From positions 1 to 64,000 of the forward strand of contig JANQEU010000061.1 of assembly GCA_028278225.1 (NCBI GenBank): a stretch of 64,000 nt of DNA. Direction: 5' to 3'. The notes under the pieces are model-generated. The model saw only the letters and a program-made list of their open reading frames with translations, did no database searches and was not told where the DNA came from. The number at the start of each line of letters is the position of its first letter. Position 1 is the first letter of the stretch. Origin of the DNA: Cyclobacteriaceae bacterium. GTDB taxonomy: Bacteria; Bacteroidota; Bacteroidia; Cytophagales; Cyclobacteriaceae. Positions 42,583 to 50,103 of this stretch are shown piece by piece. Made by a program: the position numbers and the translations under genes.

Positions 42583-43959
42583 TCAATTCTTTTCGATCAA
42601 CTTCTCTATCACAAAATCCATAAACACATCCTTTTCCAATGATCTGTACGTCGATTCCAATGGATAGTCAGGTATGACACCCCTCCCGTGAAGTGAATCG
42701 GGAATATTTGCCGTACTGTACTTCCAGTAGGGTATGGAAATCCTCAGCCCGGTGTGCTTTCCCACAAATGTTCCTGAGTTCCCACTGGTATTGCCATAAG
42801 CGCCTCCACCTGTTTCTTCCCCGACAAGCGTAGCAAACCGGTTAATTTTCATAACGGAAGCCACATCCCCACAGGTGGAAAAACATCCTCCGTCAATGAT
42901 CACATAAGCATCTCCTTTGAATCTTCGCTCCGCGGGCTGCTGAATAGAGAGACCGGAATGTGCAGTCACCCACCTTTTGCCATTTTCAGAAATGACCCCG
43001 CCATATCCTTCATATCTATCTGTAACCTCAATTGACTCGAAATAGCCGAAAGGCCGATCTGCGAAATAGCTAACGAGCAACGCGCCATATTCATCCCGGC
43101 CACCTCCATTTCCTCTCAGGTCCAGAATGACATTTTTCATTTCAAGTTCATTGATCCCGGTAAATGACTCTTCAAGAAATTCCCGGTATCCGGAAAGGCT
43201 CCCGGAGCTAAATGTACGAATTCGTATGATCGCTGTGGAAGTCGAATGCTCGTAATTCAATTCCAACAAGGGATTATCAGATATACTTGTTGTCTTACTA
43301 AATTCCTGAAGTTCTACATACGTTATTCCGGCAATTTCAACACTTCTGGCACCTGTCTCATCGGTCAGTTTCAATTCAAAAGTTTCAGCTTTATGATCTA
43401 CCAGAAATGCGTATTGAAAGGGCCACGAATGTTTCAGGAGATTATCCTTGCCCGTTTTTATATATCCGTCTCCCGGAAGCCTGTTCCGTAAAGTAGTCAG
43501 GACAGATTCGATGGGCATACCGTTGACTTCAAGGATCTTATCCCCCCTTTTCAGTTCATTGTTTCCAAAAATCTTGTCGATGAACACCTGACCGGATCTG
43601 ATAACTACTGAAAATGGCATTAGTTTGCCTTCCCTTTCGACATAATCCCTCAGGTCGCCAGGTACCCGTACCCGCGTATGGCCACAGTGAATAGTTCCAA
43701 TGAATTCGGAAATTTCCCTATAGTAGCCCGGCAGGTCCATCCCGTCAGCGACCGTAGCTTCGAGCTTCCCGAAATTTTCTTCAAACTCACGGTCGGATGT
43801 AAACCAGTAAAGCCCGGAATGATAATCTACAAGTTGAACTTTCAGATCCCTGATCTCCTCAAGGAGCTTCTCTCCATTGATGTTTTCTTCCTGCTGGCCT
43901 TTCAATTGACAACTCTGCACAAAGGCCAACAAAATAAGAATGTGAGGCAGTCGGGCCAT
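42583..43959 (-). CDS. S41-family serine peptidase
   Basis: 458 residues from the ATG at 43959 (an ATG 36 bases upstream is in frame but precedes the signal peptide unnaturally). A signal peptide ends near Q-S-C-Q-L, so the protein may be a lipoprotein. A PDZ-like region (G-D-K-I-L-E-V-N-G-M-P) precedes the S41 domain, with D-L-R-G-N-G-G-G and the catalytic-site segment G-G-C-F-S-T-C-G-D. These enzymes trim or degrade extracytoplasmic proteins. It converges on the ferredoxin gene. Confidence 0.85.
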   Translation of the reverse strand: MARLPHILILLAFVQSCQLKGQQEENINGEKLLEEIRDLKVQLVDYHSGLYWFTSDREFEENFGKLEATVADGMDLPGYYREISEFIGTIHCGHTRVRVPGDLRDYVEREGKLMPFSVVIRSGQVFIDKIFGNNELKRGDKILEVNGMPIESVLTTLRNRLPGDGYIKTGKDNLLKHSWPFQYAFLVDHKAETFELKLTDETGARSVEIAGITYVELQEFSKTTSISDNPLLELNYEHSTSTAIIRIRTFSSGSLSGYREFLEESFTGINELEMKNVILDLRGNGGGRDEYGALLVSYFADRPFGYFESIEVTDRYEGYGGVISENGKRWVTAHSGLSIQQPAERRFKGDAYVIIDGGCFSTCGDVASVMKINRFATLVGEETGGGAYGNTSGNSGTFVGKHTGLRISIPYWKYSTANIPDSLHGRGVIPDYPLESTYRSLEKDVFMDFVIEKLIEKN

Positions 43960-44053
43960 CGAAGATAAAGTTGATTTACCTTCTACAACGTCCAATCCAT
44001 TAATGCCGCCGAAAGATTACACGAATGGATCAAATTTTACTTTCACACTGGGC

Positions 44054-45445
44054 TCATGAGAGCTTCCTGAAACGCGCCTGGAAAAATCTGAGATGTTTGG
44101 GCTCATAGATCATCTCCAATCCTTTGATCTTATCTCTGTTTTCGTAAACGGCCTGAACCGATTCTTCCACAACATGCATATGTGCCATAGTGTAAACCCT
44201 CCGCGGAATAGTAAGTCGAACCAACTCCAGCTCAGGGTAGTGATGATCACCTGTCTCGGCGTCACGTCCTGCTGAAACCACACCCCTTTCCATGGATCGC
44301 ACGCCTGAATCAATATAGATTTCGGATGCCAATGTCTGGGCGGGAAATTTATCCTGAGAAAGATGAGGAAGAAACCTTTTTGCATTCAGGAAAACACCAT
44401 GTGTTCCGATCGGCTGAACAACAGGGACCCCATCCTCGGTTAATCTTCGCCCAAGGTAATGGACCTGACCCACACGGGCTCTTATGTGGTCACTCTGCAC
44501 GGACTCAGCAATTCCGATTGCCAGGGCCTCCATATCCCTGCCAGCCATACCACCGTAAGTATGTAATCCTTCATAGATCACTACCATATTCCTGGCCTCA
44601 TCGAACAATTTTTCATCATTTAAAGCCAGAAAACCTCCGATGTTGACCATAGGATCTTTTTTGGCACTCATCGTTGCGCCGTCCGTGAGATCACATATTT
44701 CACGGACGATTTCTTCCACTGACTTGTCGTGATACCCATCCTCATTTTGCTGGATCATGTAAGCATTTTCAGCTACCCTCGTCATGTCGTGAATGATAGG
44801 AATGCCATATTTCTGTGTTAACTCCCTGGTAGCTTTCAAATTTTCCAGCGAAATGGGCTGCCCCCCTGCCATATTCACCGCCGTAGCCATGGCCACATAC
44901 GGGATTTTCTCAGCACCTACCTTTTTGATCAGCGCCTCAAGTTTATCCAGGTCAATATTACCTTTAAAAGGATGCCAGTTATCGGGATCATGAGCTTCAT
45001 CGATGATCACATCCACGAATCTCCCACCTGCCAGTTCCTGGTGCAACTTGGTAGTCGTGAAATACATATTCCCGGGAATATAATCCCCATCTTTGATCAT
45101 GATCCGTGAGATGATATGTTCGGCACCTCTTCCCTGGTGAGTTGGTACAACATACTTGTATCCATAGTATTTCTGTATGGCCTCTTCCAGGTTGTAAAAG
45201 TTCCGGCTGCCGGCATACGCTTCATCTCCTAACAGGATACCCGCCCACTGTCTATCACTCATCGCAGATGTGCCGCTATCCGTCAGGAGATCAATATATA
45301 CATCTTCCGAACGCAATAAGAAAGTGTTAAAACCAGCTTCTTCTATGGCCTTTTGCCGCTGCTCTCTGGTAGTCATAAAAACAGGCTCAACCATTTTGAT
45401 CTTAAACGGTTCCGCCCAGGATCGTCTCTTTTTGGGTGTCGTCAT
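44054..45445 (-). CDS. tpl: tyrosine phenol-lyase-like beta-eliminating lyase
   Basis: 463 residues from ATG 45445. It is a PLP enzyme of the tryptophanase/tyrosine phenol-lyase family: T-H-Q-G-R-G-A-E, and M-S-A-K-K-D-P with the PLP lysine. At the residues that separate the two activities it follows tyrosine phenol-lyase: F-T-T-T after N-M-Y, S-M-E-R-G (Arg) where tryptophanase has V-E-I-G, and R-F-F near the end where tryptophanase has R-H-F. It should split L-tyrosine to phenol, pyruvate and ammonia. Automatic annotation as tryptophanase is likely but less well supported. It is monocistronic. Confidence 0.85.
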   Translation of the reverse strand: MTTPKKRRSWAEPFKIKMVEPVFMTTREQRQKAIEEAGFNTFLLRSEDVYIDLLTDSGTSAMSDRQWAGILLGDEAYAGSRNFYNLEEAIQKYYGYKYVVPTHQGRGAEHIISRIMIKDGDYIPGNMYFTTTKLHQELAGGRFVDVIIDEAHDPDNWHPFKGNIDLDKLEALIKKVGAEKIPYVAMATAVNMAGGQPISLENLKATRELTQKYGIPIIHDMTRVAENAYMIQQNEDGYHDKSVEEIVREICDLTDGATMSAKKDPMVNIGGFLALNDEKLFDEARNMVVIYEGLHTYGGMAGRDMEALAIGIAESVQSDHIRARVGQVHYLGRRLTEDGVPVVQPIGTHGVFLNAKRFLPHLSQDKFPAQTLASEIYIDSGVRSMERGVVSAGRDAETGDHHYPELELVRLTIPRRVYTMAHMHVVEESVQAVYENRDKIKGLEMIYEPKHLRFFQARFRKLS

Positions 45446-45562
45446 TGTTCTCAAAATTCCGGCCCTAATTTCAATGATATCTCCGATCATATCTATGACT
45501 TAGATCAACCCAAAATATGAGTACAAATAAGGTGCTGTTAAATAGATGTATTAAATTGAGCA

Positions 45563-46336
45563 ATGCCTTATCTGTTTCTCATTAAAAGTGTAATTGCCGG
45601 GCTTATCGCCAGCTTTGCATGCGGATTGGGCGCCCTGCCGCTTATGATCAGAAAGCTTGACCCGGCCAGGCATAAAGGGATTGGTTACAGCATCGCAGGC
45701 GGGTTAATGTTTGCAGCATCCGTATATAATCTCATTCTCCCGGGTTTAACGCTTCAGTCGCATTCTGTGGATATCTACCAGGTGTTTCCAGTGATTTTAG
45801 GTATTATCCTGGGATCATTTTTCTTATGGAGCACAGATAAGTTTTTCACAACTGACAGGCTGGAGAGCAAGAATCTCACGAAGTGGGGTGGTCGCGTAGG
45901 AATACTCATTTTCATTACAATGTTTATACATAGCATTCCCGAGGGAGTGGCTGTTGGCGTGGGTTATGCCTCGGAAGAAATAGCTGATACCAATCTTGGG
46001 AATTACATTGCGCTGGCAATTGCCATTCATAATATCCCCGAAGGACTGGCTGTAGCCATTCCCCTGCGTGCTACCGGTATTTCCATCAATAAATGCTTTT
46101 GGGCTGCTTTTCTCACAAGTTTACCCCAGCCACTCGCCGCCATACCCTCAGGAATCGTTTCCTGGATATTTCAACCGGTGATGCCCGTGCTGATGGGCTT
46201 TGCCGCCGGAGCTATGATCTTCCTGATCATTCTGGAACTGATCCCGGAAGCTCTCCATACGGAACAGCCAAGAAGGATTGCATGGGCATTTACCATAGGA
46301 TTTTGTCTTATGCTACTGGTCCAGGTGATTTTATAG
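45563..46336 (+). CDS. ZIP-family metal transporter
   Basis: 257 residues with about eight membrane helices. The metal-site motifs are H-S-I-P-E-G-V-A-V-G and H-N-I-P-E-G-L-A-V-A, characteristic of GufA-type ZIP proteins. It should carry Zn(II) or related divalent ions into the cytoplasm. A gap of over 100 bases separates it from the divergent lyase gene, so it probably has its own promoter. Confidence 0.88.
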   Translation: MPYLFLIKSVIAGLIASFACGLGALPLMIRKLDPARHKGIGYSIAGGLMFAASVYNLILPGLTLQSHSVDIYQVFPVILGIILGSFFLWSTDKFFTTDRLESKNLTKWGGRVGILIFITMFIHSIPEGVAVGVGYASEEIADTNLGNYIALAIAIHNIPEGLAVAIPLRATGISINKCFWAAFLTSLPQPLAAIPSGIVSWIFQPVMPVLMGFAAGAMIFLIILELIPEALHTEQPRRIAWAFTIGFCLMLLVQVIL

Positions 46337-46415
46337 CAGCTAAAATCTCCACAAAAGTGACCGGTGGATCTATCAGGCGGATACCCTGGAAACGATCAGA
46401 TTTTCAATTTATCAC

Positions 46416-46886
46416 TTATAGTAATTCCTGTGACTGAACATAGGATTCAACCTCATTCATTGAAAGCTCGTTAGCTTCCGGTTCTTCAATTCCCCTGCTT
46501 AAATGCTTTTTCTTGATATCATGAAAAAATATGATCAGTATCTGGATCAGAGATTCAACATCTTCACCTTTATATTTCCCAATTTTTTCCAGGTACGCCT
46601 TAATCTCCGATGAAGGATCGAAAGATCCATCGGAAGGTTTTTGCTGAATCCTTTCAAAACCAAATGCAATGTCCTCTTCTTTCTCTATCGGAACAAGTAC
46701 TTTTGTAGACTGCAAAAAACCACCCGGTTTACTGTCTTTCGTACAGTACACAACAAATGCCCTGGGATTCGTGTTCTCCTTTATACCAATGATTGTTCCT
46801 TCAATATAGAAATCAGGTACACCCGGAAAATCATAGGCTCTGATCTGGCTGCCTATGCCAAATTTCTTGTCATATTTGAGTACCAT
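46416..46886 (-). CDS. conserved-looking hypothetical cytoplasmic protein
   Basis: 156 residues from ATG 46886; an ATG at 46952 would add a hydrophobic stretch that looks like read-through of the upstream region. The N-terminal half is a beta-rich domain (G-I-G-S-Q-I-R-A-Y-D-F-P-G) resembling a small barrel, and the C-terminal half is helical and acidic. I do not recognise the family. It is divergent from the PadR gene at 47117. Confidence 0.6.
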   Translation of the reverse strand: MVLKYDKKFGIGSQIRAYDFPGVPDFYIEGTIIGIKENTNPRAFVVYCTKDSKPGGFLQSTKVLVPIEKEEDIAFGFERIQQKPSDGSFDPSSEIKAYLEKIGKYKGEDVESLIQILIIFFHDIKKKHLSRGIEEPEANELSMNEVESYVQSQELL

Positions 46887-47046
46887 AGCTGAAACGACGG
46901 TTACGGGCAATTTAACCAAAATCAAAAAATTCCCTGACAAAAAACACCACAAATTGTTATCATATATGACATTTTTTGTTACTGTATTTGTCGTTTTCTA
47001 TGGTGGTTCTCCTTCCCTTGCGCCAAACAAGTACAAGAGCATCACA

Positions 47047-47106
47047 TTTTACAGACAAAAGTAAACTTTATTAATGCGGCTCTCGTATATTACAGACAAA
47101 AATCAA
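47047..47106. promoter_or_regulatory. direct repeats before the fifth PadR gene
   Basis: TTTTACAGACAAAAGTAAA (47047-47065) recurs as TATTACAGACAAAAATCAA (47088-47106), 16 of 19 bases alike and 41 bases apart. The second copy ends 10 bases before the PadR start. The motif is different from those preceding the other four PadR genes, so a dedicated operator is likely. Confidence 0.5.
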
Positions 47107-47116
47107 TTTAATCGAA

Positions 47117-47455
47117 ATGGGAAGAACTTATCTCGGAGAATTCGAGGAGCTGGTTTTGCTCACCGTCGGTGTCTTGTATGAAGACGCCTATGCCGTGTCG
47201 ATCACCAAAGAAATCATCAAACAATCGGGAAGATCCGTCAATGTAAGCGCCGTACATAAATCGCTCTATCGCCTGGAAAAAAAAGGTATGTTAAAATCAC
47301 ACCTTGGCGCTCCCGAATCCAGGAGAGGAGGTAAACGGAAACGGATTTTTTCCATTACGCCTTTCGGTAAAACAGCATTGGACGAATCAGCAGATCTAAG
47401 GACAAAACTCAGACAACAAATCCCTGAAATCGCATTTAAGTGGAATATAATCTGA
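47117..47455 (+). CDS. PadR-family regulator heading the distant two-permease operon
   Basis: 112 residues, short PadR type: L-G-E-F-E-E-L-V-L-L-T-V-G, S-L-Y-R-L-E-K-K-G and R-G-G-K-R-K-R. Closely related to the PadR proteins at 4555 and 5069. The following permease begins with GTG one base after its stop codon. It carries the same operon plan to a site 22 kb from the main array. Confidence 0.88.
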   Translation: MGRTYLGEFEELVLLTVGVLYEDAYAVSITKEIIKQSGRSVNVSAVHKSLYRLEKKGMLKSHLGAPESRRGGKRKRIFSITPFGKTALDESADLRTKLRQQIPEIAFKWNII

Positions 47456-47456
47456 A

Positions 47457-50096
47457 GTGAAAGAGAAAGCGATCATACCGAGGATACCAAAAGCTTTTTT
47501 CAAGTGGTACTGCCGGCGGGATCGGTATGAGGAGCTGCATGGAGACCTTGAAGAATTCTACTACGAAAGAATTGCGGAAATGGGGTTGGCCAAGGCTCGA
47601 TTTCGTTACTTCCTCGATGTACTCCGATGCTTTCAGCCCTACGCCTGGAAAAAAACAAAAGGGATACAAAACTCAATAATAAACAGACCGATGCTCTACA
47701 ATGATCTTAAATCTTCGATAAGGATACTGAACAGAAACAGATCTTATGCCCTGATAAACGTGTTAGGGCTGTCGATCGGTATCATCTGCTGTCTTGCAAT
47801 ATTTCTTATCGTGAGAATGGAAACGAGTTTCGACAATTTTCATGCAAAAGCAGATCGAATTTACAGGCTCGTAACTCACAAGGAGACATCAAACGGCTTC
47901 TCCGCATCAGCCTCAAGCTTCTACCCGGCGGCCAAAACGTTGATGAATGATTTCCCGGATATTGAGAATGCCCTAGTAACTGAGTATTACGACGGAGGTA
48001 TCATTAGCATCACTGATCCGGATTCCAGCCATGTGAGGCGATTTATGGAAGATACAGGGATAGGATTCGCAACCTCCTCTTTTTTCCAGGTTTTTGATTT
48101 TGAACTTCTAAGGGGAAATGAAAATAACGTTATTTCCAACCCAAACAGTGTAGCACTATCCGAAAGTATTGCTAAAAAGTATTTTGGTGACGATAACCCG
48201 ATTGGCAAGACCATCAGACTGGACAATACCCTGGATCTTGAAGTGACAGGGATCTACGAGGATTTTCCTTCAAATACAGATATCCCGTTTCACACCATGA
48301 TCATATCTTTCGAGTCCATCAGGGAAGTCAGTCAGTTTGCCAACCTCGAAAGCTGGAACATTCAATTGAGCAGCATCCAGACCTTTGTGCTGCTCCCTGA
48401 AAATTATGACCATGAACAGCTTGAGATCCAATTGTCAGGATTCAGTGAAAAGTACCTGGACCTGTCAGAATATAAGTCGTTCAATTTTATTCTACAGCCG
48501 TTGCCGGAGATACATACAGATGAAAGATACAGTAATTATTACCAATTGCCCGTATCCATCGAATCTATGAAATCATTGATGCTGATAGGATTACTTATCA
48601 TTCTCACAGCTTGTATCAATTTCATCAATCTCTCTACTGCGCAATCTCTCAAGAGAGGGAAGAGTATAGGAATCAGAAAGGTCCTTGGGTCGAACAAATC
48701 AGGTTTGGTGGCACATTTTCTGATGGAAACGTCAATAATTGTTTTGGTGTCCCTCGCGATCTCGTTTGCGTCCATGGGATTGGTGCTCGATCTCCTCCAA
48801 AAATTCCTGAATTTCAGTGCGCCGATCCATTTCTCGATGAGCGGGGAGTTGATGATATTCGCTGGTATAATTTTCCTGCTGGTGGTTGTAACTGCCGGTT
48901 TGTATCCGGCTTTCATCATTTCCAGGTTCCACCCGCTACAGGTGATCAAAAGCAGATTCGTCCATGAAATCCGTGGGGGATTCAATCTGCGGAAGGCACT
49001 AATTGTTGTGCAGTTTGTCATTTCACAAGCACTGATCATTGGGGTGATCATCGTTTCGCAGCAAATTTCATATTTCTCCAAATCAGATCCGGGGTTCGAG
49101 AAGGAACACATCCTGACAATCCCTTTGCCGGAGAACGACACCCGGAAAACTACACTGCTTAAAAATGAACTTGGCAATAGTCCCCTTGTGGTTTCATCTT
49201 CTTTCGCAATGTCTGAGCCGATGACAGAGGGAGATTTGAGTGGATATTACAATTGTGAAGAAAAAGGTATAACCAAAGAACTCGTGGCACTGAAATTTGC
49301 GGACGAGGATTATGCGGAAACCTTTGGGATAGAACTGCTTGCGGGAAGATCCAGGAAGAATACTGATTCCGTGAAAAACGTGCTCGTGAATGAGGCGTTT
49401 GTGCACAGGCTCGGAATCATGGATCCCCGGGATGCAATAGGAATGAAGTTTCAGATGTCAGGACGCGACCGAACCATCATAGGTGTGGTCAGGAATTTCA
49501 ATACGCAAACTTTTCATAAGAAAATAAACCCTATGCTGATAGGAAGCTTACCTGGATACTACTATACCGGCGGTGTAAAGATCTCCGGAAAAAATGTCAC
49601 TGAAACCCTGCAACACATCCGCAAGTCCTGGGAGAAGGTGTTTCCCGAATATATTTTTGATTACGAGTTTTATGACAAAACGATCAGCAGGTATTACGAA
49701 GGTGAACAACGGGTATCCGTACTGTTCAGAATCTTCTCCTTTATTTCCATTTTCATAAGCTGCATTGGCTTGTTTGGGCTAGTGACATTTATGGCCGAAC
49801 AAAAAGAAAAAGAGATCGGCATCAGAAAAGTCCTGGGGGCCACCATAAGGAATATCATCATGCTTTTTTCAAGGGAGTTTGTGATCATGATCGCCATCGC
49901 GCTGATCATCTCAACTCCGATCGCATGGTACCTGATGAACAATTGGCTTTCGGATTTTGCCTACAGGATCACGATCAATCCGGCCCTGTTTATTGGAGCG
50001 GGGGTACTTACCCTGGTACTTACCATTATCACTGTCGGCTACAAATCGTACCGCGCAGCGATGGTGGATCCGGTTAATACATTAAAAGACGAATAG
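47457..50096 (+). CDS. FtsX/MacB-type ABC permease (GTG start)
   Basis: 879 residues, GTG start. The next permease also uses GTG. The prefix reads F-F-K-W-Y-C-R-R-D-R-Y-E-E-L-H-G-D-L-E-E-F-Y and matches that of its operon partner. The body is instead nearest to the permease at 10613 (T-S-F-D-N-F-H after helix 1, I-P-L-P-E-N-D in the second periplasmic domain, I-S-R-Y-Y-E-G-E-Q before the last helices). The two FtsX halves read K-S-I-G-I-R-K-V-L-G and K-E-I-G-I-R-K-V-L-G. ATPase and substrate are unknown. Confidence 0.88.
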   Translation: MKEKAIIPRIPKAFFKWYCRRDRYEELHGDLEEFYYERIAEMGLAKARFRYFLDVLRCFQPYAWKKTKGIQNSIINRPMLYNDLKSSIRILNRNRSYALINVLGLSIGIICCLAIFLIVRMETSFDNFHAKADRIYRLVTHKETSNGFSASASSFYPAAKTLMNDFPDIENALVTEYYDGGIISITDPDSSHVRRFMEDTGIGFATSSFFQVFDFELLRGNENNVISNPNSVALSESIAKKYFGDDNPIGKTIRLDNTLDLEVTGIYEDFPSNTDIPFHTMIISFESIREVSQFANLESWNIQLSSIQTFVLLPENYDHEQLEIQLSGFSEKYLDLSEYKSFNFILQPLPEIHTDERYSNYYQLPVSIESMKSLMLIGLLIILTACINFINLSTAQSLKRGKSIGIRKVLGSNKSGLVAHFLMETSIIVLVSLAISFASMGLVLDLLQKFLNFSAPIHFSMSGELMIFAGIIFLLVVVTAGLYPAFIISRFHPLQVIKSRFVHEIRGGFNLRKALIVVQFVISQALIIGVIIVSQQISYFSKSDPGFEKEHILTIPLPENDTRKTTLLKNELGNSPLVVSSSFAMSEPMTEGDLSGYYNCEEKGITKELVALKFADEDYAETFGIELLAGRSRKNTDSVKNVLVNEAFVHRLGIMDPRDAIGMKFQMSGRDRTIIGVVRNFNTQTFHKKINPMLIGSLPGYYYTGGVKISGKNVTETLQHIRKSWEKVFPEYIFDYEFYDKTISRYYEGEQRVSVLFRIFSFISIFISCIGLFGLVTFMAEQKEKEIGIRKVLGATIRNIIMLFSREFVIMIAIALIISTPIAWYLMNNWLSDFAYRITINPALFIGAGVLTLVLTIITVGYKSYRAAMVDPVNTLKDE

Positions 50097-50103
50097 GAAA
50101 GCC

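Noticed and set aside
46887-46952. N-terminal extension of the 46416 gene
   Set aside because: The extra 22 residues are hydrophobic and unlike the soluble remainder; the ATG at 46886 gives a consistent protein.
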